From: Siphonodentalium dalli
Lineage: Eukaryota > Mollusca > Scaphopoda > Gadilida > Siphonodentaliidae
Assembly (NCBI GenBank): GCA_032622095.1
Contig: CP136064.1
Span: 170,446,310-170,510,309, forward strand
Length of the DNA: 64,000 bases
Direction: 5' to 3'
Below are positions 49,501 to 55,310 of the stretch, piece after piece. The notes under the pieces are model-generated. The model saw only the letters and a list, made by a program, of their open reading frames with translations, was not told where the DNA came from and did not search any database. Made by a program: the position numbers and the translations under genes. Each line of letters starts with the position of its first letter. Position 1 is the stretch's first letter.

Positions 49501-51881
49501 GGGGATCAAACAACCATATTTGGAGTTATCCTACAAAAGCAAGAAAACTAAAATGTATATTAAATAGACCCAAGGCATTTGCAGTGGGTAAATGAGCCAA
49601 AAGTTATAAAAGTCTGTAAAAATATCCCCACAAAGAAGAACATGGAGAAATAGATATAAATTTGTTCTCATATTCATAATAGATTGTCCTCCAGTAACAA
49701 TATTTTGCGTGTACAGAAACCGGCGCTATGTAAACAAAACTGTTACAGTGATTTGTCAACAAACATCGCTAAATGTTTAGTAAGTTAAAATATAATAGTT
49801 TGAATACGATTTTCTGAATATATTTTCAATGCTTTGACATTTTCTCATGTTTACCATCAAGTTTTGATTAAAATTTAGTATCTTATCTGATCTTATGGCA
49901 CTAATTGGACTTTTATTGGTAATTATACTGAAACAGTAATGTCTACATATAATTTTTTTTTGGTCATAACATCATCAAGCATAGAAATAATAAAGGCTTA
50001 ACGCGGCCCTTTTTATTCAATGTGGTGGTGCCTGAGAACCAAAATTCAGTTTTTTTTTTATTACTAAGTTGAAAATAAAAATAAAATAAAATAATAATTT
50101 GGGTTAAATTGAGCAAGTTTTTTAATCCAAAACAAAATTACAAACTCGCCTCACCTCGCCATAACTCTGTTAAAAACATCAGATCACAAACCCACTTAAT
50201 CTGTATTTTGTGCTGAGAAACTCATATACCAAATTTGATTCTGATCAGACAAAAATGTTAGCATTATCGTAGCATCTGTGAATTCTAAGCCAAAAAAAAA
50301 GATATTGAATCCATAAAAAAAATCTTATCATACCCATATTCAAACTATATCTGTATTTTGGGTTGAGAAATTCATATACAAAATTTGGTTTCCAACAGAT
50401 AGAAAAAGTTTCAGTTATCACACCATGCGGAAAGTGTCTATGGACAGATGAACAGAGAGACAGACCCGGACGTTGATACTTTGTGTACCATACTATGGTA
50501 TGGGTACACATAAAAAGAACCATAACTTAAGAAGAATCCTTAAGGTGGAACTGAAAACATTCAGAATCTTATGCATTACATACCAATGATTCTGGTAATT
50601 GAGACTAATGGCATTCAGTAAGAATTTGAGCCTCTTTTGTTTAGTGCTATCCGAACTGTCATAAGACTTGGTACAGACATTCACGCATCTGGCATCTTTA
50701 GTGAAGTTAACCTGCAAGTGAATAAATACTTAATCATTAATCCAGGGTTTTCCGCTATACCGGCATGCGATCCCGTCAACGGCCCCCTTCTCCTAGCTAA
50801 GTTTTTCCGTTGAATGGCCAGTTGATTTTAATGTTTAGGGTCCCATTCCCCCAGCCCATATTTCCCCCGCTACCATACCCCCGGACACATATCATGCGTA
50901 TAAAAGTATAGAGATGTATAAAACTTCTCTCCATCTTGTTGGGATATCAATAAAGTATTTTAGAGGACAACTTGATTTGATATCTTTGCAAGAATAATAC
51001 AGATGCTGGAAACAGTTTGTGAACGAGCTGGCTGTTTTCATGCTCGAATCCCGAATATTCAACGAAACAGAGTATGTTTATCTCCTGAACTTTTTATCGA
51101 CATTACATGCTTTGAAGTGAGATATCCTTTAATCAGTGATCAAATATATGGATATGTTCCATGTGGTTACTCATAACAGTATTGCTCAGAACTTCCTGTT
51201 AACTGACATCAGCCATGCTATATCTGAACCAGACCACAATTAAAAATATTGTCTGAAATTTAAAGGCCTGACTAGCTTCCTCGAATTGTAGGGACAACAA
51301 CCGAAACCTTTATTCAGTGATGTCCACCAAGTAGAAGTGGAACCATGCTAAGAATACTCACTCGGTAGTTGGTGGGTCTAATTCTCTCACCAAACACAAC
51401 CTGACCAAGGTTTTCAACTGGAGAATTATTGTCCTCATCTCCAATACAGAAGTCAAACCTAAAATCCAAACATATCTCATAAAACATAGTTCCAAACCTG
51501 CTGTTTTAAGACTGACCGACTATTGTTTGAACCCAGTCATTGGTAACAGTCTAACATTGGTAACAGAATAAGTCTACTAGTCTAGTAGATATACAATGAC
51601 ATCACATTTTCTATCGACACAAAGTCACATTATCACAGTTTATATCTATTATTTATTATTATTTATTCCATGATTCATTTTCCCATGTTTTTTCCATGAA
51701 ATTTTTTTCAGGGAGGCTTTTGGAATGAGAAAGATCCAAAAACTTATCAAATTTTATAAAAAATAGGCCAAATAAAGAATTGAAGCACAAACCTAAATTA
51801 TCAGTAAACTCACTTGTGGTATTCATATGGCACAACTGTCTCCAAAGAATTCAGCCTGTTTGCAAAAACTTGGATGGAGTA
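10416..51881 (-). CDS. TM9SF2: TM9SF2-like nonaspanin (EMP70 family) gene, 17 exons, 5' end missing
   Basis: Seventeen minus-strand exons, listed separately, join in phase with AG/GT borders into about 619 residues and match TM9SF2 along its length. Human TM9SF2 is 663 residues; the missing part is the signal peptide and first ~45 residues. The lumenal part has [22 protein letters not shown] and [10 protein letters not shown]. The membrane part has nine helices with the family blocks [84 protein letters not shown] and LYFGYT. TM9SF2 is a Golgi/endosome multi-pass protein involved in trafficking and glycosphingolipid enzyme localisation (family knowledge). No internal stop is seen, so the gene looks functional. 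The C-terminus is unusual: see the last exon. The 5' exon(s) lie upstream of 51881, inside or beyond the window, and were not found. Confidence 0.95.
10505..11290. other. 3' part of the last intron, no gene
   Basis: AT-rich sequence of the 6.7 kb intron between the last two TM9SF2-like exons. No known motif or convincing open frame was found. Confidence 0.4.
11291..12720. repeat. Degenerate tandem interspersed repeats (AAGATGGCTGC / GGTGTGCCRAAGGATTT family)
   Basis: Several diverged units of about 160-200 bp repeat the phrases 'gatggctcccatct', 'tatgaagtttggtgatgat', 'gtagggtgtgcc' and 'atccaagatggctgc'. They are flanked at 11300-11700 and 12490-12710 by the 'cataactc...aaagttatcatttggaaacca' repeat. 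Similar blocks are at 22615-22885, 25195-25385, 27560-28125, 33480-33700 and 35455-35600. Common repeat DNA with no coding capacity. Confidence 0.7.
12895..13512. repeat. Interspersed repeat with TTGACCTTGAATTGACC tandem core and (AC)n end
   Basis: It opens ACTAGCTGGTGGACCCG, contains at least four imperfect units built on 'gatttgaccttgaattgacc' and 'aaggtcaagtcaggtc', and closes with (CA)n followed by ATATAATAGAT. The ordered ends suggest a complete copy of one dispersed element. The class is not certain. Confidence 0.6.
13620..16755. repeat. Large minisatellite of 30-bp and 28-bp units
   Basis: Roughly 105-110 head-to-tail units with consensus GATCAGTATGGGAGGGAGGA plus TTTTATTTCA (30 bp), or the same lacking two bases in the purine run (28 bp). 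The two lengths alternate irregularly. Sequence divergence between units is very low apart from a few variants (GATTAGTGTGG near each end, GATATTTTA at about 16161 and 16450, a duplicated AG at about 14525). All three plus-strand frames lack stops, producing three overlapping spurious frames of 868-1043 codons. It lies in the last intron of the TM9SF2-like gene. Every unit carries AATAAA on the gene's sense strand. Confidence 0.98.
16756..17244. other. Intron sequence between minisatellite and exon
   Basis: This is the 5' part of the last intron. No motif was recognised; short open frames here are not convincing. Confidence 0.4.
17245..17416 (-). CDS. TM9SF2: TM9SF2-like exon (penultimate)
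   Basis: It begins [20 protein letters not shown] and ends [18 protein letters not shown], helices eight and nine of the nonaspanin fold. The GT donor follows the first base of a glycine codon, which the last exon completes (phase 1). Confidence 0.95.
17888..18023. repeat. Palindromic foldback element
   Basis: TCTACAACTCGTCCCCAG at the left pairs with CTGGGGAACCGTCGTAGA at the right. The inner arms CTCGTTCAGTAAATTATGTC and its complement meet at a CCTCGG-type centre. About 135 bp in all, no coding capacity. Confidence 0.8.
18024..18754. other. Intronic sequence, no gene seen
   Basis: Within the intron between exons 17245-17416 and 19485-19596. No recognisable repeat or coding motif apart from AT-rich tracts. 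Confidence 0.4.
18755..19335. repeat. Two palindromic repeats, family P4 (ATTCTCTTATATATGCGAG)
   Basis: Blocks at about 18755-19010 and 19074-19335 each contain alternating direct and inverted copies of 'cattctcttatatatgcgagtctcccatagg', bounded by 'accctttcatgacgggagctgtgctggtgca'-type ends in opposite orientation. A fragment is at about 36655-36725. Confidence 0.75.
19485..19596 (-). CDS. TM9SF2: TM9SF2-like exon
   Basis: It completes a split tryptophan (TG|G) and reads [20 protein letters not shown] then [17 protein letters not shown], helix seven. It ends in phase 0 before GTATGT. Confidence 0.95.
19664..19982. repeat. Palindromic MITE, family P2 (GAGGTCCCCAGAGGGTGAAT), composite copy
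   Basis: Outer arms CTGTCATTTGCAGAATGAGG and their complement flank two inner hairpins. Other family copies are at 21868-22121, 39786-40215, 40330-40757, 45632-45774 and 57957-58103. Confidence 0.85.
19990..20205. repeat. Palindromic hairpin MITE, family P1 (copy 2)
   Basis: It is bounded by TACAGTAATGC and GCATTACTGTA. The arms are the same as in the copy at 9538-9731, with nearly perfect self-complementarity over about 215 bp. Confidence 0.85.
20776..20927 (-). CDS. TM9SF2: TM9SF2-like exon
   Basis: It reads [20 protein letters not shown] then [20 protein letters not shown] and ends FFILNSI plus TG of a split tryptophan. This is the most conserved block of TM9SF2 and helix six. The acceptor is ATATCTTCCAG. 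Confidence 0.95.
21381..21828. repeat. TTAA-flanked palindromic MITE, family P3 (intact copy)
   Basis: TTAA AGGTACTCAATC at the left pairs with GATTGAGTACCT TTAA at the right. The ~220 bp arms are complementary around a TTATTATTGTTAATAGTAA-type centre. TTAA on both sides suggests piggyBac-like mobilisation (inference). Confidence 0.85.
21868..22121. repeat. Palindromic MITE, family P2 (two back-to-back hairpins)
   Basis: It is bounded by CAAGCCTTGAAATAGTGT and its complement, with arms GCAGAATGAGGTYCCCAGAG. The internal palindromes carry centres such as CTACCCCGCATAGCGGGCTAG. Confidence 0.85.
22978..23062. repeat. 42-bp tandem duplication
   Basis: Two adjacent near-identical copies of TGGATATATGTTTCTGCRCT followed by ACATGGATACCAAAAAAGAA lie in the intron before exon 23259-23418. 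Confidence 0.85.
23259..23418 (-). CDS. TM9SF2: TM9SF2-like exon
   Basis: It reads [20 protein letters not shown] then [20 protein letters not shown] and [13 protein letters not shown], helices four and five. The first base completes a glycine codon; it ends in phase 0 before GTATGT. Confidence 0.95.
23787..23844 (-). CDS. TM9SF2: TM9SF2-like exon
   Basis: It completes a split cysteine codon (T|GT), then reads [18 protein letters not shown] and the first two bases of a glycine codon. It is the FGGEKWK block of TM9SF proteins, before helix four. Confidence 0.93.
24598..24655 (-). CDS. TM9SF2: TM9SF2-like exon
   Basis: It reads [19 protein letters not shown] plus one base and corresponds to the third helix and the GYxxARxYK block. 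AG acceptor, GTAAGT donor. Confidence 0.93.
25643..25704 (-). CDS. TM9SF2: TM9SF2-like exon
   Basis: It completes a valine codon and reads [20 protein letters not shown], the conserved SPANRG loop between helices two and three. It ends in phase 0 before GTGAGT. Confidence 0.95.
26274..27148. repeat. Pearl/Helentron-like element with 191-bp tandem core
   Basis: It is bounded by TGTCCCCCGAC and GTCGGGGGACA. The core holds about four head-to-tail units of 191 bp (26330-27065), then (GGAC)n, then a terminal hairpin GTCCTCCGACG-GAAA-CGTCGGGGGAC. This tandem core + microsatellite + hairpin layout matches bivalve pearl/HINE-type elements. Confidence 0.75.
28125..28381. repeat. Half copy (right arm) of TTAA palindromic MITE P3
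   Basis: It starts at the palindrome centre and runs to GATTGAGTACCT TTAA, 21 bp short of the donor side of exon 28403-28535. Its arm shares the private variant GGAGCGTCTAATC with the complementary arm at 29564. Confidence 0.85.
28403..28535 (-). CDS. TM9SF2: TM9SF2-like exon
   Basis: It reads [20 protein letters not shown] then [20 protein letters not shown] and IITL plus one base. It is the cytosolic loop after helix one and the start of helix two. Donor G|GTAAGC. Confidence 0.95.
29802..32344. mobile_element. Non-autonomous hAT-like element (outer), with 8-bp target duplication
   Basis: Ends CAGGCCCCAAGCT and AAGCTTGGGCCCTG form an imperfect terminal inverted repeat starting CAGG. They are flanked by ATAATAAC on both sides (29794-29801 and 32345-32352), an 8-bp duplication as hAT transposases make. 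The element is 2.5 kb including a nested element, with no transposase recognisable. Confidence 0.8.
30456..31672. mobile_element. Non-autonomous hAT-like element (inner), with 8-bp target duplication
   Basis: Terminal inverted repeats TAGTCCCCTGCGAACC and GGTTCGCAGGGCCCTA lie at the ends, with GTTAACGT on both sides (30448-30455 and 31673-31680). Length 1217 bp. Internal sub-terminal inverted stretches ('ttcgattcgaaaccg') extend the symmetry. No transposase frame is seen. It was inserted after the outer element. Confidence 0.85.
32877..32985 (-). CDS. TM9SF2: TM9SF2-like exon
   Basis: It completes a serine (AG|T) and reads [20 protein letters not shown] then [16 protein letters not shown]: the first transmembrane helix of the nonaspanin domain and the RTLHKD-ARY signature. 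Phase 0 end before GTAAGT. Confidence 0.96.
33707..34482. repeat. Pearl-like tandem repeat element, family alpha (copy 1)
   Basis: It starts AACAAGACAGTCAAAGACTG, contains several ~140-150 bp units with 'agttatgtccctgg...atttgaacaaatctgaa', then a GGAC-type microsatellite and a terminal hairpin ending CTCAGGTGAGCT. Other copies are at about 34860-35453, 38556-39215 and 46205-46830, and degraded at 39340-39640. Confidence 0.75.
34516..34536. repeat. Poly-C tract
   Basis: A run of about 19 C lies between two pearl-like copies. Similar poly-C runs are at about 40230-40252 and 57523-57543. Confidence 0.9.
34860..35453. repeat. Pearl-like tandem repeat element, family alpha (copy 2)
   Basis: Tandem units with 'tatttgacccagtgacctcatttgaacaaatctgaa' are followed by GGACGGACG-type repeats and the hairpin AGCTCCACCAGGGAC...GTCTCAGGTGAGCT. 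Confidence 0.75.
35708..35787 (-). CDS. TM9SF2: TM9SF2-like exon
   Basis: It reads [20 protein letters not shown] then TNIQWF plus AG of a split serine, the SRWDYIL-x-IQWF block just before helix one. It sits downstream of an 11.2 kb repeat-filled intron. Confidence 0.95.
37448..38553. repeat. Pearl-like tandem repeat element, family delta (about 160-bp units)
   Basis: About five units with 'aattaagggccataactctatcaaattttatcgg' and 'tatcgcgctaacgagct' are followed by a CCCG microsatellite and the terminal hairpin TTATGTTTACCATACTATGG closing with its complement at 38553. Terminal-hairpin relatives are at about 37150-37182 and 50480-50515. Confidence 0.8.
38556..39215. repeat. Pearl-like tandem repeat element, family alpha (copy 3)
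   Basis: It begins AACAAGACAGTCAATGACTG directly after the hairpin of the delta element and ends in GGACGGACAGACG followed by CTATAGCTCCGCCGGAGC. Diverged units continue to about 39640. Confidence 0.75.
39786..40757. repeat. Two diverged P2 palindromic MITE copies
   Basis: Copies at about 39786-40215 and 40330-40757 share the outer arms (TTTGCAGAATGAGGTCCCC and complement) and an internal segment with 'gttggtgatgtgcacccattg'. A poly-C run separates them. Confidence 0.75.
41000..42560. other. Intronic DNA without a recognised feature
   Basis: It lies inside the 11.2 kb intron between exons 35708-35787 and 47036-47144. No motif or convincing reading frame was seen on either strand. Confidence 0.4.
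42575..42812. repeat. Short tandem repeat of TTTAACGACATTTTTCGGTC
   Basis: Five to six irregular units of 'tagtttaacgacatttttcggtcttta', some joined by 'ggggtatttggatct', with spacing of about 30-90 bp. Confidence 0.75.
42877..43827. repeat. 464-bp tandem duplication
   Basis: Both units start CTTGAAATGCAG (42877 and 43341), share 'gtgatgtgaaacactccggcagac' and 'gccgatagttgcgccccgaatcgag', and end 'aaagcattaaacgattt'. Small indels and substitutions separate them. No coding frame spans the unit. Confidence 0.9.
44680..45009 (-). CDS. Uncertain small ORF with one membrane segment
   Basis: A 109-codon frame starts ATG 45007-45009 ([20 protein letters not shown]), followed by a hydrophobic stretch of about 24 residues ([20 protein letters not shown]), then a polar tail with no family I recognise. 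A possible splice donor (AAAG|GTAAAT) lies soon after the hydrophobic stretch, so only the first ~43 codons might be a real first exon. A TATA-like stretch lies about 20 bp upstream. It is located in a TM9SF2 intron in the same orientation. It may be chance. Confidence 0.2.
   Translation of the reverse strand: MSNSLSGYASYSHVYRVYIGFILCVVVYCITLIKVALLLFSQKVNLMRVYISKFRRPCTVTLNSTFLNYETNLSNEVNFWHKTRHVYVILHHSVECRISFRIIFVFIEK
45632..45774. repeat. Partial P2 palindromic MITE
   Basis: It shows 'gatgaggcctaagcagaat' to 'cattctgcaaatgtcagacacactat', the same inner parts as the P2 copies near 40 kb. Confidence 0.7.
46205..46830. repeat. Pearl-like tandem repeat element, family alpha (copy 4)
   Basis: Three units with 'gagttatggccctggtttctcaac' and 'tttgaacaaatctgaa' lead to (GGAC)n at about 46735-46790. 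The terminal hairpin AGCTCCACCGGAGAC-TTT-GTCTCAGGTGAGCT follows. Confidence 0.8.
47036..47144 (-). CDS. TM9SF2: TM9SF2-like exon
   Basis: It completes a serine (AG|T), then reads [20 protein letters not shown] and [16 protein letters not shown], the lumenal segment before SRWDYIL. Phase 0 end before GTAAGT. Confidence 0.9.
47582..47724 (-). CDS. TM9SF2: TM9SF2-like exon
   Basis: It reads [20 protein letters not shown] then [10 protein letters not shown] and [12 protein letters not shown], matching the TFYIFNHVDI-type lumenal block. It ends with AG of a split serine before GTATGT. Confidence 0.93.
48181..48345. repeat. Truncated P1 hairpin MITE (copy 3)
   Basis: The left arm is complete from TACAGTAATGCC. 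The right arm stops soon after the centre (CCGATGAATAGCAATAAGCC). It lies 113 bp from exon 48458-48587. Confidence 0.8.
48458..48587 (-). CDS. TM9SF2: TM9SF2-like exon
   Basis: It completes the tryptophan of NHW and reads [20 protein letters not shown] then [20 protein letters not shown]. It is the DNMP-TWCY and GFPIGC signature of TM9SF lumenal domains, with conserved cysteines. Phase 0 end. Confidence 0.96.
48715..49205. repeat. Interspersed repeat of the CATAACTC/AAAGTTATCATCCGGAAAC family
   Basis: It begins near 'ccaccaaataaggttgctttatttgtccggtgg' (also at about 11300), holds two diverged 'gaccataactgtggtaaaaatgggcaga' units, and ends with the imperfect hairpin AGTCCCCCAATTTGTTTTTC-ATGGGAC. 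Confidence 0.6.
50584..50711 (-). CDS. TM9SF2: TM9SF2-like exon
   Basis: It reads [20 protein letters not shown] then [20 protein letters not shown] and NH plus TG of a split tryptophan, matching the C-x-LVCTK...LNYQHHW block. AG acceptor TTGCAG, donor GTATGT. Confidence 0.95.
51362..51458 (-). CDS. TM9SF2: TM9SF2-like exon
   Basis: After one base completing a lysine codon it reads [20 protein letters not shown] then [12 protein letters not shown], the FDFC and ENLGQV-FGERI signature of the family. Phase 0 end before GTGAGT. Confidence 0.96.
51814..51881 (-). CDS. TM9SF2: TM9SF2-like exon (first recognised)
   Basis: It reads [20 protein letters not shown] then YH plus AA of a split lysine, corresponding to IELFVNRLDSVESVLPYEY. 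The acceptor is preceded by a long T run on the minus strand. The upstream exon(s) with signal peptide and the PGLAPVNFC-type start were not found. Confidence 0.93.
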
Positions 51882-53869
51882 CTAAAAAAAAAGTTCACAG
51901 GTCAGATTAGTTGCAATGACACATGACAAGATAAATGTACTTGGAGGCATTTTAGGAGTTTGAGTAACTGGTAACAAATTGGAGAAGATACTGGCAAGTG
52001 TTTATTCCCTAATAGCTCAACTTTCTCTTTTCTTTTTCCTGACTAACTCCAATTGATCAAATCTGAATCAAAGCAACTAAGAATCCTCTTCATATTAGTT
52101 CATACATTTTATTTTTAAATAAAAAAATGGTCTAAAAGTTTTCAATCTGTTGAGTTTCCAGGGAGCATGCAACTGTGCATGTATTGACATTAACTAATAA
52201 TTTTATAAAAGAATTTCCATTGTGTGAGGAAAAAGTCCTGAATTGGATGGAATGAACCAGTGTTGTGCTATGGTATACTCTTGGCTTTGAAATGGTAGGC
52301 TTTCTGGAATGGTGTTAAACACCAACTAAAGATGTTATTTCTCTTCCTGGATAAAAAACCTCCAACGGAACTCTTCTAGTAGCCATGCTCCACTATTACC
52401 AAAACACATATGACAGGACTATACCTCACGCTGCACTAATTTACATAATATTTTGTAAATGATAGATTTCCAATAACAAAATGTATTAATGCACTAAATA
52501 ATAAATGTATAATACATGTATGTACATTGCTCTTCACCTGGATGTGACTAGAGAGTCTTCATTGGGTTGAAGAGGGGTGTCAAAACTTCAAGTTCCAACT
52601 GCATCCTAGATTAGGGGTTTATGATATGAGCCTGGGCAATTCGACTAATCTCGGCTCATGCAACAAGCCAACACATAGTGGTGTCAAGACCCTCCGAACG
52701 AAATTTCTCACAAGTATGAAATAATTCACTTTAAAATAATTTTTGTCTTTACACATGGAAAAAAACCTGAATATGCATTAGATTGACAACCTAAAACACG
52801 GTATTCATATATAAACAGAATTTATTAAATAATGTGGCTACCTATCAAGTATTATTTTGTTAGAGGGTAGGGTTTCCCGGTCCTTCCCAACTCTAGTTTT
52901 AGAGTAGCATGCGTTTCCCTCTTTGCAGATGCAAACTATTCTTATTAAAAGCAATCAAAACAAGGTTACATGCATAATACACAGTGGAAATAATCCACAA
53001 CATCTGTAATCCATGCAGGTATAGATAACTGCGCAATCGGTCATCCAAGTTAATTTTTAGGGCTGTTGTATTGTTTTATCAACTTTGTCAGAAAAACAAA
53101 AACATGTCGAAATCTCGTTTTGGTTTCGGTTTGATGGATGACTATTATATAATAAAATGAGTTCAAAATATTTTTAAAAACAATATTAGGGGTAATTAAA
53201 CTATAATTATTTAAAATTACAATATATGCTAGCTTACTAGTGTTGTTTTTCAACTGTTTGGGGTAATTTATGTTACGAAATCTCTGAAGTATGAATGTAT
53301 GCCAGGCCATTTGTGTCAAAATGCACCAGTATCACAAAATATGACGCATCTGATATCGTAGGGAATGTTGAAAATATAGCTTACAGTGTAATTTTTTGCT
53401 TAAATATGTTGCTTAAATATGTTATAAAGTATCAATTGTGCATGATGTATCAGTGAAATAGTGGCAAAATAGACAGCCTTATACGTCCTTATGATCCAGC
53501 TCACATCATTGCCAACTTGGCTTTCCATACCAAAAAATAGTCCCAAAAAGCAAATGGCCACATATTTGTGTTCAACTGAATGGATTTGTAGCTAAAACAG
53601 TGAGTTATTTTATAAAATGACGGTCCCTCTCCTCATCCTGGAATCCTAATCTATAAGATGCCACAATAATTATATTTGTTTGCTTTATTAGTTTTGACTT
53701 CTGGTGATTGGCATAATTTCGCTCACTTTCCAGTTAATTTTCTCAATCAAATATATATATCCTTTAAGCGTTTTGTGGACCAAATTTTTTGATAGAGTCC
53801 AAATACAGGATTCTGTTCATGTATGTTAGTAATCACAGAAACCATGCCCATTGATGCAACATTTTATGA
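51882..53869. other. Intronic or upstream DNA, nothing recognised
   Basis: Presumably the 5' intron of the TM9SF2-like gene. I found no convincing exon, and no repeat that recurs elsewhere in the window. Confidence 0.4.
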
Positions 53870-55310
53870 GTATACTTCATGGTGGATTATGTTAGAAATA
53901 CAAAATGTGAACTTTATTGAGATTTAAAAAAATAAAATTTACAGGCAATGGTCCAAGAAAAACTAAGTCCATATCTAAGAATCAATAAGCGTTGGCTTGA
54001 TACGACCGTTGTTTGCGCATAAAAACCTGTCTTTAGTGCTAGTAAACCTACATACCAAATTTAATTTCATTCAGTACACATTTACTAAATTATCATCCGG
54101 AAACCTCAAATTGGCAAAAATTCTAAGTCAAAAAGGGACATAACTCTGGTGAAAATTGGCGGGCGGAACCCGAATTCGAACTTGTCCTGTGTTTAGCTGG
54201 GAGAAAGACACATACCAACTTTAGTTCAGATCAAATAATCCAAACTGGAGTTATCGGTCGGAACCAAAAATGTTAACAGACGGTCAAATTCTAAGTCGAA
54301 AAAGGGCCATAACTCATGTAAAAATAATTGTACGGAACCCATATTCGAACTTGGCCTGTATCTTTAGCTGGGAAATACACATACCAACTTTGGTTCAGAT
54401 CAAATAATCCAAACTGGAGTTATCGGTCGGAAACCAAAAATGTTAACAGACGGTCAAATTTTAAGTCGAAAAGGGGGCATAACTCTGGTGAAAATTGGCG
54501 GACGGAACCAGAATTCGAACTTGACATGTCTTTTCTGCTAGTAAACCCACATACCAAATTTAATTTGGTTTACTCTAACTACTAAAGTTATCATCCGGAA
54601 ACCTCGGACGCATGGACGCACGCACGGACGCACGCACTGACGCACAGGCTGATTATAATAGTCCTCCGAACCCGTTGGGTCGGCGGACAAATATGGAAAT
54701 ATGTACTGAACACTGTGATGAATGATGTTATACAAAAAAATTATTATATTTCTTGGGTGTTCTTTGAAAAAATTACTTTGAACCAGTTGTTGACAAATGA
54801 TATATACTTGCTTAAACATTGGCTGTGTGGATGCTGGCAGGCGTGGGTTAACAGCTGGCCATTGTAACCGCTGTGGACTCTGTTGATAATAGAATGCTAA
54901 TCCTCAATCAAACCCTACCAGACCACCACACTATTTCTAGTAAGTAGGTCACCACTCACTCTGTCACTCATAGGATAATCACTCATGTGGAAGACTAGAA
55001 GTTGACACCAGCTAAAAGCAATTAACACCAGCCATGAAAAGATGACCCATAAACTACTGGCTCTCGGTCAACCATATTGTGAAGTTAGTATATCATTTGT
55101 CAACAACTGGTTCAAAGTAATTTTTTCAAAGAACACTTAAGAAATATAATATTTTGTTTGTAGTACATCATTCATCACAGTGTTCAGTACATATTCCCAT
55201 ATTTGATTCTTAGATATGGACTTTTTTTTCTTGGACCATTGCCTGTAAATTTTTAAATCTCAATAAAGTTCACATTTTGTATTTCTAACATAATCCACCA
55301 TGAAGTATAC
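53870..55310. repeat. Large inverted repeat (arms ~230 bp), left arm interrupted
   Basis: 53875-53988 and 54690-54815 together are the reverse complement of 55085-55308, around a ~270 bp loop (54816-55084). The left arm is split exactly where the element at about 53989-54690 lies; the right arm shows the uninterrupted sequence. Confidence 0.85.
53989..54690. repeat. Pearl-like tandem repeat element, family gamma, inserted in an inverted-repeat arm
   Basis: Three to four units of about 166-170 bp ('cataactctggtgaaaattggcgg', 'ggagttatcggtcggaa') are followed by a (GGACGCAC)n stretch and the hairpin GTCCTCCGAACC-CGTT-GGGTCGGCGGAC. Comparison with the other arm defines both ends of the insertion. 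Confidence 0.8.
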
